Origin: Lingula anatina
Taxonomy: Eukaryota; Brachiopoda; Lingulata; Lingulida; Lingulidae
Length of the DNA: 64,000 nucleotides
Direction of reading: 5' to 3'
Assembly: GCF_001039355.2 (NCBI RefSeq)
Contig: NW_019775003.1
Coordinates: 290,129 to 354,128 of the forward strand
Below the pieces are notes generated by a model that worked only from the letters and a program-made list of their open reading frames with translations, was not told the origin of the DNA and did no database searches. The translations under genes and the position numbers were made by a program. Each line of letters opens with the position of its first letter. The first letter of the stretch is position 1. Below are positions 1-13,328 of the stretch, piece after piece.

Positions 1-104
1 GGCTTGATTTGACATGTTTTAGCCAAATTATAACCATTTTGGTAACAAATTGACAAAAATGTGGTGATTTGGCTAAGCGAAAAAAATTGCTAGCGCTACC
101 CCAG
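1..104. mobile_element. Partial MITE with a CTGGGGTAGCGCTAGC-type terminal repeat
   Basis: The stretch ends at 104 in GCTAGCGCTACCCCAG, the reverse complement of the left end of the complete element at 26069-26241. In reverse orientation, the 60-odd bases inside that end match the 26-kb copy closely (poly-T, then a CGCTTAGCCAAATCA block, then TTTTTGTCAATTT). The other end lies outside the window. No coding capacity is seen, so I call it a non-autonomous DNA transposon copy. Confidence 0.7.
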
Positions 105-1550
105 TATTGCATCTCCTGCATGTTTTTTTTTTTTATTTTCATAATTTCACAGTCTGTGCATTGAAAGTATCTGCACCAAGTACATGTACCTGAGGTTAGG
201 AAGTGCTTGGACACCAGTGGACAACAACAGCTGCCTAGATGCTTATTTGACATTGTCATCAGTGCCTTAGACCATTTAGTGCAATCACTACAGAAACTGG
301 CTCATAAATATATACCATCTGCGTGTAAGTACTTGCAGAGAGCAAGTAGCCAGATTTTAGAAGCAGTAATCGGTTATTATCTTGTCTCTCCACCAATATT
401 CAGGCACCAATTATTGTGTGGTGAATGCACCATGCTGCTTGTTCTGGTTTACCTAATGGGCACCTAATGTCCTTCATTAGACCAATTCTTCAGCACTAAT
501 GTAGCTGCATTTTACTGAAAATGCTGGCAGCAGCCTTCAGAGTTAGGTTCTGTTCAGCAAAGCTGTTTGCAACCACATTAAGAGCGAGTTTTTTGCTCAG
601 CATCTTGTGAAATTAATTAACTTCACTCATCTTTTCTTCAAGAAATCACTGCCTCCCAAACATTACATAAATATTAAAAGATAAAATTCCAAAATGATAG
701 CTTTGGTCAATAAAAAAGTGCTAATAAAAGCAGACCACCTCCCCTGAAAAAAAAAAAGAAAAGGAAACATGTTCTCCAACGCCATTCTCCAGTGGGGACA
801 GTGAGTGATAGATTCTTGGTAGCATTGATCATGACTACTGTGAAATGGAATCACTAATAGCTGGAATGCACTGAAATTATCATCTTTATTATTTCCTGAT
901 ACAGAAATACCATTGGAAGGCTTTGCAACTCCAATAACCACAGTAATATTGTCAGCCGTTTTACTGGAGAATGATGCTTTGTGTAGTGAATTGAGTATTT
1001 TTTTCGGGGGAAGGTGTGTGATATTTTAACTACTGGTGGTGAGAGTATGACAAGATAATTGTTGTCTTCGATAATTTTGTTTCTCATGCAAAGTTGCATG
1101 AGAAGAAGCAGAGTTATAGAAAAAACAGTTTCATAGATCTTATATTTTCAGTGGCAGTGCAGGACATGTGCTTTTGGGCAGTGTTTTCACAGTGTTTAAT
1201 GCTGTTCAAGCTTGATACAATAAATATTGTAAAGTTCGAGTAAAGGTTACTGTACATTTCCTGAAATGATTTCCTGAACATGTCCTTGTATGTATGAATG
1301 GTATACAGTATGCAGATATACTGCACAAAGTGGAAAAGTGTTCTCATCATGTACCTTGATGTTCATGTATAATTGAATGCCTAATTTTAGCTGTGTTCTG
1401 GTTCTGGTATCAGGAATGTACTAGTAGCATTATCGAGGGGATTAGTGACTTTTCAGTGAGTATGTTTTGTGGCTGTGCCTAGCATCTGCCAATACCATAT
1501 TAGGTTGCAGACTTTAATTAAAATGAAAACTGTTGAGATTAAGCCTGCAG
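105..1550. other. Non-coding, no gene recognised
   Basis: AT-rich sequence with only short open frames lacking recognisable domains or coherent splice structure. It could be the 3' flank of a gene to the left, but nothing proves that. Confidence 0.5.
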
Positions 1551-1758
1551 AAATCTAGTTCTTAAAGATACTGAAAATGTCAACTTCACTTTGTATTGCA
1601 GGTGACCTCAGACACTTGTTTGGAATCAAATTGTATAACAGTCGGATACTTCAACTACAAATACATAGGTTTATAGCACCGATATGACATGTTCTTTAAA
1701 GTGGATATATAAACAATTAAACATTTTAAAGATTTCAGTATCTCTAAGAACTAGATTT
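1551..1758. mobile_element. Short foldback element (MITE-like)
   Basis: The left arm 1551-1576 (begins AAATCTAGTTCTTA) and right arm 1733-1758 are reverse complements over 26 bp with one mismatch. About 156 bp of non-coding sequence separate them. The small size, terminal inverted repeats and lack of coding potential fit a MITE; no clear target-site duplication was identified. Confidence 0.6.
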
Positions 1759-3944
1759 TTTAAGGTTTTATGTCAGTCAGTATTTTTCATCTTTATTAAA
1801 CACATGCATTTATCAGCACTGAATAGATGGGCCAAGTGATAGACAGCATGGTTTTATGGTGCAGTTGAGGTGATTGTTCCAAAGACCATTGTATAATAAA
1901 ATGGTACTTGCTGTCTGTTGCTTAAATATTGAAGTCGGCAGCAAGAATTAAGTTGAATTAAGGATAAAAAAATGAACCATTGACTGAAATGTCTACAGAT
2001 TGGAGTCTTGTCACATTGTGAATCCCTCTGGTGAACAGACTGATTGCAATGTGGTTGTATGGACAACGCATATCACTGTCCTATCCAATGAGAATAAGCT
2101 AGCTGTCCATGGCAGCCTGTGTATCTGCCCTTTACAACAGCAAACATAAGCTGAAAGGAACCCTGATCTTTATACAGCAAAATGCATTTAGAAAAAAAAA
2201 GTCAAAAGCCAGCATATAATGAAGGATGTTGTCACATTTCCACTGAGTCACATTTCACTCAGGAAGAAGAAACAGCATTGTAAATTGTAAATTATTTTCC
2301 ATATTGTTAGGAAAACTGTGGGATTTATGCCAAAACTCCTTGTTTGATGAGTGATAATTATATCATCTGTTACTTTGGTTTGTATATAGTTCAGAAGTGG
2401 GAATTGTCAAAATGTCTCTTGGGCTATTTCAAATGCACACCTTTAAATTCTTTTTCTTTTGTTGATTGATTAATATATGATTCAAAAGTGAACTCAATCA
2501 TTTTTTTCTCAGCCTATTTTAGATGCAAGTTATTTTTCCCACTTCAGTCTGTTGATTGGTAATTATGCCACTTGTTTTGCCCAGAATAATCTGTCATGTA
2601 TGATCCAATGAATATTTGAGTAATATATTGTTTCTTTCCTTGTTGAAAGTTTTGGGTCACCCACTGTTATCATGTTTTCCAGATCATTGCAGCTATAATG
2701 AATGCAGAGCTCACCACCATGCACATGCCGGGTTGACTTATGATTGGAATCCAGTTTTATATATATCTGAGTGTCAGCTGCTGTTCAAAGAAAATTAAAG
2801 TTGGCCACATTGGACATAGTTGAAGGTAGAGTTCTTCTCCGTGAATTCACTCCACTTGTTCCAAATTCTCTGAATGTGAAAGCTATATTAATTTTCTGTC
2901 AGTACAAATTTTTTTAGAATTGTACATTTTGCATTCAGAATAAAAAAAGCACATATATCCACAGAAGGATTTTAATGGACCATTCTGTTTTAAAATTTTA
3001 TAAATAGATTAAAATAAAAAGAATATCATATGTTTATATGAATTTTAAGGCATTAATCTGGTTGACTGAACAAATCCGTTTTGCTTGGATGTGCCATTTG
3101 TTGCTTACTGAACCACACACTATTATTTTGTAATGGCTGCGATTATAATGAATAATTTGTTTCTAGGAGTGTTTCAGCGATCTTCGAAATGAATAATGCA
3201 TGATTAATTTCCATATTTTTAGTCATTTAAAGTTTGTAGAATGTTAAGATTTGTACATCTTGTCCATTAGTGGTTGAATTCTTGTTAATGAGAGGAATTT
3301 GGTTTAACCCTGAATATTTTATATTATGGAATTGTTTAAAAATAATTTTCATCTTTTGCTTGAATACTCAGAGGATAATAACTACCAGAATTAATTTCTC
3401 TTTTGTGAAATTTTTACCTAGAAGGCACTAGGCCTTATAAACAAAATTGTTGTTTTTGATTTTGAGTCAGGCTTTTATGATTGCAAACAGAGAATTAACG
3501 ACTTAAATTGCCATTTTATGGTGTGCTTGTAAAAGTCCTTGCTGGGAGTACTACAATATAGATTGCAAACTGCAAGACCCCTCGCCTTCCTGTTCGGCAC
3601 GCTCTATTTGTGCCGGAGATTGTCAAGACTGCATCGGGCCCAAATTAAAAAACAGTAGGAAAAGTAGCATATATACTGATGCTCATAAATTAAGCAACAC
3701 TCCATGTTTTCAAAAGATTTTCTATCGTGATCATTATTTTGGTTTATTATACTGTGCTTTCAAGGTTTTAAACCTCTGTTTGAAGTACCTGAAAGCATTT
3801 TCAACCACACCTTAATTGGGCATGGATAGCAATCAGTTTGGTGGATAACCTCTGCAGATAATATTATCAAAATTGATGTAGTTATTGACAAAAGTGTAAA
3901 ATACAATCTGGTACCACAGATATTTGATAACATCAACACTGTAA
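1759..3944. other. Non-coding, nothing recognised
   Basis: AT-rich with only short chance open frames. No conserved protein segment or RNA gene is seen. Confidence 0.5.
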
Positions 3945-4158
3945 GACCCCATTCCCAGAGATTAGATCGATCCAACTAGATCGACCTAACTCCCTGGGGG
4001 TTCACACTAAATAGCTGTCAGCTGAGCTGGCACGAAAGTTAATTACCCCCTTACAGCTTGTAGTAGGCGGGACGGACATTTAAGCCGGATTATCTGACAG
4101 TAATCTAGTAAGACTCCCCACGGAGATAGATCGATCTAAAATCTATGGGAATGCGCCC
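3945..4158. mobile_element. PIF/Harbinger-like MITE, copy 1
   Basis: The element starts GACCCCATTCCCAGAG and ends TATGGGAATGCGCCC. Near each end, ATCGATC blocks form imperfect inverted repeats. It is flanked on both sides by TAA (3942-3944 and 4159-4161), the three-base target duplication typical of PIF/Harbinger elements. The interior matches the copy at 55352-55564 over most of its length (shared AACTCCCTGGGGGTTCACAC and ACAGTAATCTAGT blocks). No transposase is present. Confidence 0.75.
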
Positions 4159-5029
4159 TAAGATTTGGGTGTTTTTAAACAACTGTAGGCTGCTGTGTTA
4201 GGTGCACCCATCTACAAAGTCAATCAGCGTCAACAGTCAGGAAGGTGTGATTCTCTGATGGCATGTTATCATGCATGTTTTTATTTATTTATTTGTGTTG
4301 TGCATTTTAAATGGCTATGACCTAAATTATACAATATAATTATAATAACTGAATATACAATATGAGAATAATAATGTTTATAAAATAATAAAAATAATAA
4401 TAGAAGTAGTAGTATACATGTACAAGTGACATGAATGTAACATTCAATTATACTTGATATGTTAGTATAACACAGTAGTTTTGTAGTTGTCCTGAAAATA
4501 CAATCTTCTTCTAGAGTATGTTTCTCCCAGTGTTTATTGCTCTAACTTACTAATTGTACATTAGAGAATGATATGTATCCTCTTAGTAATTGGCATCAAG
4601 TTACATTAGTGTCAATGCCAGATATGGAAATTGATAGGCACTGATTGATGGATGCGTCTTAAGTAAGCTTATTGGATTTGGTTCATATTAGGTAATGTGA
4701 TTCCTTCACAAGCTTTATCAGCTTTGTTCTTCCTTTGCTTATAAAGGAGTGTATGTCTTCATTTTTGAGGACAGGTATAAGTTCTCAATGAATTATTGGC
4801 CTTTTTTAGTGCAGAGTTCAATAGATACATTATCTTGAGAACTTGGAGCTTGAGTTAAGTGCCAGATACATCACCAGTGTCTAGAATGAGGAGCGCAGAA
4901 TTAATGAGATATTGTTGAAGGAGGTCTATACACCTGTACCATGCACAAAACTGTTGTCAATTAACATGAACTAATGATTAATAAGATTATATGTACTTTG
5001 TTTGTAGATTTTTAAAAATATCCCATGTC

Positions 5030-5061
<32 letters not shown>

Positions 5062-6985
5062 AAAAAATTCTCATACTCACAAGTGCTTGTCCTATACATA
5101 TGTGGACTTATAATTGATGTTTTGTATATGTAACATATCTAACAAAAAAAAATCATGATTCATTTAGATCATTATCTTCCTGACAAAGGGTAACACTGAC
5201 GTCACATAGTTTTTTTTAGGAGTTTGATTGTTTTTTAGGGACTGAACTGAAAAAAGGTAAGTAACTTTACTGGACATTTAGAGATAAAAACATTATTTTG
5301 GGACATTTTAAACATACTATATTTTTAAGGATCTTCCGTATGCTGCAACAGCAGCATTTTTGGAATAAATATATTATTTTGGGGTTAAAGATTTTCTTTA
5401 ATACCAGAGCTGCAATCAAAACCATTCCTAAGCCATTTTGTAGATGTTAGAGACATGTTGATAAGTTATTACAAAAAAAATTAAAATACAATTGTTTTAT
5501 GTGCTGGAGCTCCATGTTGAAGGACCAGGTATATTTGTATTTTTGTCTTATCTGTTGGTAAAAGGCTACAACCAGTATGGATGTATTATAGAAGTGTGAA
5601 AGCTTTTCATTTGATACAGTTGAGTGCATGGTTACCCAAGTTCTGTTTTGTACTGTAAGGATTGTTGCTAACTGGAGGAGTACCATCAGCTATTTACATT
5701 GGGTACATGGGCACTCAGGCTTTTACTTTATATTTTTGTCTTGCATGCATCCTTATCTAGAATGCTATACCCTAGGTATGTCTTGAACAAAAGTTTTGGT
5801 CTGAATGGTTTTCTCCTGAGAGCATTGCAACATGTTAAGAATGAGTTTGTCCTAACTTAGTACATTAAAAGGTACGAAGCATCCTACTCATGCCTGTTGT
5901 TCAACAAAATTCAAAAACTTATTGTATTTTTGGTAAATCTGTGGTGTATTTTTTGGTAAATATAATAAGCAATCAAACTTTTTTATAAATAAAATTTATA
6001 TTTTGCAAAGTTTTAATGCACTTTCACTCTTCAACTTAAATGTTGCTTCAATTAATTTGTGATGCAATTAAGTGTTTCAATTACTTATTAAAAGCAGCCA
6101 GGTGTGACTGGCAGAACAACAACTGATAGATTGGCCTGTTAATATCAGACATTAATGGCATGTTGTCTAAAATAAGGAATAGAATGGAGAGTGGCTGCCA
6201 GCTTGTATATTGTACAGGTAACAAGTGTGAGAGACAAACACGAATGTGATGTAAGATCATATTTGATTTATAAAGAGACCTGTCTAGAACAGTTACTGTA
6301 GGTAAATTCATCAAATATGAGTCTGGAATGCCATAGTAAAATTCACACATGCAGTGGGTACGTTAGCGAATGAAATTGATGCATTAATGAAATCAGTTTG
6401 TTTGGATTGCGCTGCCTGTTGGCAGCTCTGTTTTGAAGAGCAGCGATTCTAATTGACATTTGAACAGTGAGCTGATCATCAAATAAAAGTGGGTGGATAA
6501 GAATTTTCAAATTTGCATAAATCATATGGACAACTGAGATGAAGGGAATTGTAAAGCCATAAAATATATGAGGGTTTAAGATATTGGCAGCATGTTGTGT
6601 GAAAACTATTGATTACTGACTGGGACGGAGTCAGGAAAGATAGAATCTATCTTCTCAGGCAGGCTTCAGTGGCTAATGGGAAATTAGGATCAAAGGATTC
6701 AAGCCAACAAGTTTCTTGGCTATTTGACGTTCATACTTAAGAAAGAGACAGTCAAGGGTCGCATTTAGCTCAAAAGAACAATGACTTGGAAGAAAAAGTA
6801 CTTGTATTTTCACTGAAGACTCTGATAGCTGTAAGGTAGGATAAATTGTCTTTGCATTGCTAAGGAGAAAGAGTCCAAAAAGACAACTTGGTGTGGTTTG
6901 TTTGTTATTCAAATATTTTTAATTGTACTATTGTCATAAGCCTTGCATTAATTGTTGTTCATAAAGGTGACTAATGTAACGAAAG
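4159..6985. other. Non-coding, with a long poly-T tract
   Basis: A T homopolymer runs through about 5031-5057. No gene, RNA or inverted repeat is recognised in the rest. Confidence 0.5.
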
Positions 6986-7432
6986 CATGCAATTTTTCAC
7001 AGCAACAAACACAAATAAAGCGTAGATAAGATATAATGCAATGCATATTGATGAGATTATAGGCTGTTATCTTTGCAGATGGATTAGGATGATTTCTGTC
7101 AGGTTATTGTTAAGATAGCTTGAAGGTTGAATGTCTGGGATAAGCAGCAAAATCTGCTCTGCTCTTAAATCATGCCTTGCCGCTCAATAGAGGAGAGAGA
7201 ATGCAATATGTCACAGAAACAAACACAAATAAGACATTTTGACCAAAGTGTAAATGCAATACGTATTGATGAGATTATAGGTTGTTATTTTTGCAGTGGA
7301 TTGGGATATGATTTCTGTTTTTTTTTTTTTTTTTTTNNNNNTTTTTTTTTGTTAAGATGGCTTGAAGGTTGAATGTCTGGAATAAGCAGCAAAATCTGCT
7401 CTGCTCTAAATTCATGACTTGCTGCACAATAT
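6986..7432. repeat. Diverged tandem duplication (unit about 220 bp) containing an assembly gap
   Basis: Two copies lie head to tail: about 6986-7190 and 7203-7432. Shared blocks include CAGCAACAAACACAAATAA/CAGAAACAAACACAAATAA, ATTGATGAGATTATAGG and TTGAAGGTTGAATGTCTGG. The second copy contains a T run interrupted by five N (7337-7341), so its exact length is uncertain. Confidence 0.8.
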
Positions 7433-7565
7433 AGGTGAAAGATAACAATATTATTATGTGGGAATGGCATTTGTTGTTTTAGGTTAATATGCTTCTAGGG
7501 TTTCACCCTTTTATTTCAAGTGCTTACATGCTTCCAATGTTTGGGATCTTTATTGCATAGGTCCT

Positions 7566-7613
7566 AAACTAAAGTAAACTAAACTAAACTAAACTAACTA
7601 AACTAAACTAAAC
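7566..7613. repeat. AACTA microsatellite
   Basis: About nine copies of a five-base AACTA unit, with an occasional shortened unit. Confidence 0.85.
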
Positions 7614-8288
7614 TTGATTTAGAAAATTGCAATGTATAACATTATTCCTCCCTAGTTTCAGATATGTTAAAGATTGAAATGTTTTCAAAAAATTAAAAAT
7701 ATTCACAATGATATAGCAATAAAAAATCATAAAGCCATTATTGAAATCTCAATATTATTGCTCAGCCAAGTTGCTTTTTCTAAATTTCTCTATTGTTTGC
7801 TGACTATCAATTTCACCTTTGAAAGTATAAGACAGTACAAGGAAAACTGTCAGACTGTGACTGCAAGTTCAATGACATTGATTGCATGTCTATACTACAA
7901 TTCATCTTCTTCCTGACTTTCCTTTGTAAATTAAGTGATCTTACGTGTGGTCATGTTTTATAACCTGCAAGATCATGCTACAGATTGCAACATCGTGCTA
8001 TTGACTGTGGAGTTATTTATCCTTGATTATGGAAAATTAGCAAGACGATGTCTGGCAGACAGTGAAGACGGCAAAGTGCCTGGAAAGTGGAAAATGAAGA
8101 TTGCATGAGCACATGCCATATCTTCTTTTAGTCCTTGAGATATCTTTATATGTTTTTTTTTTATTCTGTTATATGTTTTCAAGATTTACCATCTTTAGTT
8201 AATCATACAAGTAAACTTTACAACAAGAAGACAACTAACTTTTCAAACTTTTGAATCAACAATCTGAACATTACTTACAAAACATTTA
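7614..8288. other. Non-coding, nothing recognised
   Basis: AT-rich sequence with no supported gene, RNA or repeat. Confidence 0.45.
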
Positions 8289-8969
8289 GGCCATTCACAT
8301 TAGAAAGTTAACCGCAGTGGAGTTAACTCCGATTGAATCGCAGTCAACCAAAACAAGATTACTTGCATTCACACTGATCCCGGCAGCGATCAGTAGCGAT
8401 AGAATTTCAGCAATCGTACTTCCTGTTCAGCATGCCCTCTATTGTTCAGATAAGTAAAAATCCGACCCTTTATATTTAAATCATTCTATTTCAGATAAAA
8501 TAGTTTACCGCATAACGGTGACAAAAGATAAGATACCATAATTCTACATGTAGTCAGGGTGATACAGATAACCTAAGGCCTATTTTGCTACAGACCATTT
8601 TATTCTTGGCGCTTCCTGCTAATTTACGTTGTACCTCACTCTCTGGCCATATGGCGAGAAGGCCCTTGACGGCATCCTCGGACCATGATTCTCTTTTGCT
8701 GCTACTGATACTCGTAGTACTCAAATAGTTGCGAGAATTTCTTGCGAAGGAGATCAGTTGATTAATTGCCCACTTGTGTGCGTGCTTTCCATATGTAAAT
8801 ATCCGGTCTTGACCGCGATTTGGAGTTAACTCTGATTTAACCCAGCTCCCGATCTAGGTTTATTTAGACCGTGGTCAGGGGTACTTCGTCCATTCGCATT
8901 AGAAAAGTTAACTGCTATAGGACTGAGGTCAGGCCTTGACCGCAGTCGAAAGTGCTAGTGTGAATAGCC
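8289..8969. mobile_element. Foldback DNA element, about 680 bp
   Basis: The left end GGCCATTCACATTAGAAAG and the right end, read in reverse complement as GGCTATTCACACTAGCACTT, form imperfect terminal inverted repeats that continue into a shared CGCAGT block. Internal sequences are also palindromic: GTTAACTCCGATT on the left, GGAGTTAACTCTGATT on the right. A TA dinucleotide flanks each end. There is no transposase ORF. The composition is more GC-rich than the surroundings, as expected for an insertion. Confidence 0.65.
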
Positions 8970-11900
8970 TAATTGTTGTGTGCAAATTTGGTAATTTATT
9001 AATCATTGTTTGTATTAAATGAGTAATTGTATATTTAATTTAAAGCGTTTTAAAGTGTCTGCTAATGAATCCGTGAAAAGTGATTGAGACTGCTGAATAT
9101 ATTTTTTCTGACTAAATATAATTTGGATATTTTTAAATTTATACTTGATCGGAGAAATCTGTAGACAGGAATATACAGGTACTATTCCAACTGATTAAGG
9201 TGCAGTATTTATATATTTCCTTTACAGATCAATTACATGTCATGCTAAATCAATAGACAGGATGTATATTGGTGTATATCCTGCTTTTTGTCTATTTTTT
9301 TATTTTTGCATGAGCACCAAATAAGCAATTATGTCAGCTTGAGGCATCAGAGTTCCATGAGGAAGCCAAGATGCATGTAGATGCTATGGCTTTTCATTAT
9401 ATTATCTTCAACAAAAAAAGGAAAATAATTGGATTTACCTGAATATCCCTTTAAAGAAAAGGTCATATCAGAGATTGAGAAAGGTTTTGGATCTTATGTT
9501 GATTACTTTAAACACAATTTCCTAACTTCATTCACAGCATTTTGATTTGAATTTTTCAATATCTGTCCTGGTTTCTCTCTAAGTAGATTTTGATGAAAGG
9601 TCTCGGTTTAGGTGGTGACTGCTGATTGATTTATTACCCGCCCCTAGAGAAAACTGTCCACAGTCTCTTAGTATTCAATTGATTTTGGGTCAAAGTTTCC
9701 TGTTCATCACAAAAGTGCATTAGTTACCTGTCCTTAGCTTGCGAGTACTGCATTTTGATATATTGTTTGTCAAACAAAGAATCTCTTAACTTAATTGTGT
9801 ATTCGGGTTTTATCTAGACTCAAAACACTTTTCATAAATTTTCTTTCTTTCTTTGTTTTGGTGCCCTTCAGAATATTTGCCATCTACATTCAGTTTGGTA
9901 CCTGCATTTCGCAATATTACAAATGACTATATATGTATGTGTGTGTGTGTTGTTTTGAAGAAAGTGCAGCACATTGCAGTGGAGTTACATGGTAAATGTG
10001 TTAGTGATTCTAAGAGAAGACAGTGGTCATTTGGGACTCTACTGTAGCATTAACACATCTAAGATTTGCCATTCATGTTTTACATAGTATTTAGCCTATG
10101 TTTCAGTTGACTAAGAAATTGCTTGTTGTTTAGTGAATCAGTAAAAAAATCATCAGACCTGTTTACTACGTGGGTCAAGCTATTAGGCAATCCATCTTGT
10201 AGAATGTAAGTGCTTTACCTGGTCATGCTGTGTTTTGATGCTTCAGTTGTTTCTCCAGTTGTGCCAACCAAAGTGTTTGCCTGTTAATCACTTTAAAAAA
10301 AGCACACCTAGTCAAGTGGCTTTAATGTCTTTGTTTGAAAAGCACTAATAATTTAGAATCGATAATAATGAGAAAAACGGTGAGTCAGCCCCAGGTGAGC
10401 AGAAGAAACCTTGCAGCTATGGTAGTGCCTAGACCTTTGGAGGGTCTTTCCTTTAAAAGATCAGTGGATTAATTGATTTTACAAAAAAATGATTGGAGTG
10501 AAACCTCATCAGATCTTCTACCTGCTCTGATAGTCCATTGTAAGGGTTCTGTGGTATGGCAGGATACATGGAGACAAACACATTGTCCTTGTTACCTACA
10601 TGCACTGATCTGATGATGCAAAGCTGATGAATAGTTGACTGCATTTTAAGACAACTTTTGTTTATTGTTTTTCATAAATTGTATCACTTGAAAAAATTAG
10701 TTATCAGTATATGTCAAGAAAATAATTAAATTTGCATAAAAAAGTGGGTATTTTTGATGGTTTTATAAATGGTTAATTACACAAAGTCAAATATCATTGT
10801 TTACTGATTGTTTCACCAAATATTTAATGTAAGATGTTAATGTATTTAATGTAATATTCACCAAATATTTAATGTAAGACATGTCTTTTAGACTGTCCTA
10901 TGCAACTCAGATGCCTTACACAACAGATCCATAGGCGTGGGGGATAAAAAAAAAACTGCCTTTTCTGATTAGAATCAAAATTTGACTTATTGTATGTTCT
11001 TTATGCCATTTCTGAAAGACCCTTACGTTTAAACAAAAAGAGCTGACTGTGCAACACAAACAGTATCTGGCCAAACATGCCATCCTAACCAACACCATAA
11101 TTTAATATTTGAACAAGGTTATGTTTGGACAAATTAACTCTTATCATGGTCTACTGAATATTTTGAACTGGAAATTTAACCAAAAGGCTTATGTAAGTAA
11201 ATCTCCTGTCATGGCCAGTTTGGCATTCACTTAGATGGTTCCTGGGATCTTAATAATTGTTCCTAATACTGCTGAGCACCAATAATGCCAATAAAATCAG
11301 TCTGCATAGTGACAGGTCAGGCCAGAGGAAGGTTAGGCAATCAATATGAGCATGAACACAATAAAATAACCAAAAGCATTATCTACAGGGATGAAGATGG
11401 TTATTGCGCATTAGTATTACATTCTGATAAAACTAATCAAGCCATTGAAAGTATGAGTGACGGATCAGTTCATAAGTTTAAGTGCATCATTAGTTATTTT
11501 GTAGTCCACATGAAGGATTATAGGCCCAGAATATTGACCATTATCATTTGGTGGAAAGTGTCTCTATAGATTTCACACTGGGAATACGATTTTTATTTGA
11601 CTTTCATGATATAAAGGGTAATTAGGTAAAAATGGTGATGGTTTTTGTTGTGATTCGCTGATGAATGATTAACACCATTGTAAATTATTTTGTGAACATG
11701 CATCAAGTAATAAATGATGATTTCTAATCAAAGTACTGGAGTGCCAAGAACCAATAGCCTCTTGATGATGAGGCACTTCTTATAAACTCCCCTTTGCACT
11801 TCCAGCATATCTTTCACAAGGAGATATTGGTTAAATTCTTGTTCCATTTATATCGCTTATTATTAATTTGATAGATACTGGCCAGTGACTTGGTTACAGA

Positions 11901-12980
11901 TACTTTGTAACAAAAAGAATGAACTCTCATGCTTTTTTGTGTACTATTTCAGAAAAATTGTTTGACACATTTGTGTTTAATTAAAGTTGGCATGAAGTAT
12001 GAGTGGATAACTTGATTAATAAATTTTCTTCCATCTTTCAAGGAAACGTCGAACAAGTTTTGTAAAAAAAAAATCAAATTAAAGAGTATCTGCCATGCAA
12101 GGGCACTTGTGATTGATTTTTTTCTGACTGAGATTGGACCAGTAATAAGATTAATTCTTTGATAAAGTATTGGACAGTTGTCTTGTGCATCAGGAACATG
12201 CATGCCAGGTAGTGTCAGCTCAGGCCAGGGAGGAGGGAGAAATCTTGATGGATGACTGCCCAAAATAACTTACTGATGATTGCTGTGTGTTTGTATATGC
12301 CCACCACGCCAGATTAGTCAACAGCTATATGACCTGTCATAAATCTGTAGGATCTCATATTAATGTGACGTAGTGTTGGAGGTTATCTTTTATAATTGTT
12401 CCTCCATTTAAGTGCCACCCTTTTCTAAAAATATCATCAAAACTATTGGCTGTTGTCATAGAGACATAGTTTAGGCTGTTTCAGCGGTGGATCAATTGGG
12501 CCCATTGCACAGGTTGCAGCATTGCCTAGGAAACGTGGAGCGGAGAACCCAAAACTTGATCAGTTCTGTACTTACTATGATGTAGAAATCAATCAATTAA
12601 AGTGGAACATCTCACAGTCAGGGGGCAAGTAATGCATGCTCACGGGATGCAGCTTGCTTCATTGATTTTCGGGCAATTGCTACCAAGAGCTGGTTAGAGG
12701 ATGGTATTTAGAGCTGAGCTTTGCTCACTTTTTTTTTTTTTATTGAGGGCTTGGTTCCATTTATATCTTGGTGAAGTAAAAGTGGTAGGGATTTGAAGGG
12801 GGGAGATCCCCTGAGTTTGCTCCCAGACAAATAATCTGGCAACTTTATACAACTTATCAATAGAGGATGAACCAAGTAGCAGTATATGTAGCACGATAGG
12901 ATGACACTTGCTGGCGGTTAGATATGGATATTTCCTGAATCACTAGTTAGTATTTGAGTTGATTAATCAAATCTGTGTGA
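8970..12980. other. Non-coding upstream region of the synaptotagmin-7 gene
   Basis: No recognisable coding exon. A short direct repeat (CACCAAATATTTAATGTAAGA) occurs twice within about 10814-10878. The part nearest 12.5-12.98 kb may hold promoter or 5' untranslated sequence for the downstream gene, but no core promoter element can be assigned with confidence. Confidence 0.45.
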
Positions 12981-13043
12981 GCACTTTGTTTGTTAAAGGG
13001 AGTAGGCAAACCATATGCTTTTCAGCCGACAGACCTTTATTGG

Positions 13044-13289
13044 ATGTATGAAAAGTTTCCAGTAGAAGAGGCAGTTATTACTCGCAATTACTATAGACTG
13101 AAAAAAAATCCAGGGTACTTAGCGAGAGTTGTAGTTGTGGAGGATGTAAAGAGTACCAGGGGTTTGCAATTTAATATTTTCCATGCAAAAAAGGGGCCAG
13201 ATATCAACCCATTTGCAGGTGTAAATTTTCTTGTGTGGGTGGTGGATATTGCTGTGTTGGAAAACGGCAAGTCTGATAAAGAAAGATAA
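13044..13289 (+). other. Unrecognised 81-codon ORF just upstream of the synaptotagmin-7 start (possible uORF)
   Basis: An ATG at 13044 opens a frame that ends at TAA 13287-13289, in the same reading frame as the synaptotagmin-7 ATG at 13329 but separated from it by this stop and a second TAA at 13308-13310. Without the ATG requirement the frame is open from 12981. I recognise no domain. It could be an upstream ORF in the 5' untranslated region, part of an unrelated exon, or chance. The stops show that it is not an N-terminal extension in an unspliced transcript. Confidence 0.25.
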
Positions 13290-13328
13290 CTACCACAGCA
13301 CAGGAGGTAAATACTGGAAGTGGGAAAC

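Noticed and set aside
5031-5057. Long T run as the poly-A tail of a reverse-oriented retrocopy
   Set aside because: No recognisable gene or element sequence adjoins it and no flanking duplication is seen.
11285-11569. 94-codon + ORF upstream of SYT7
   Set aside because: No recognisable domain, no splice context and no neighbouring coding pieces; a chance frame is likely.
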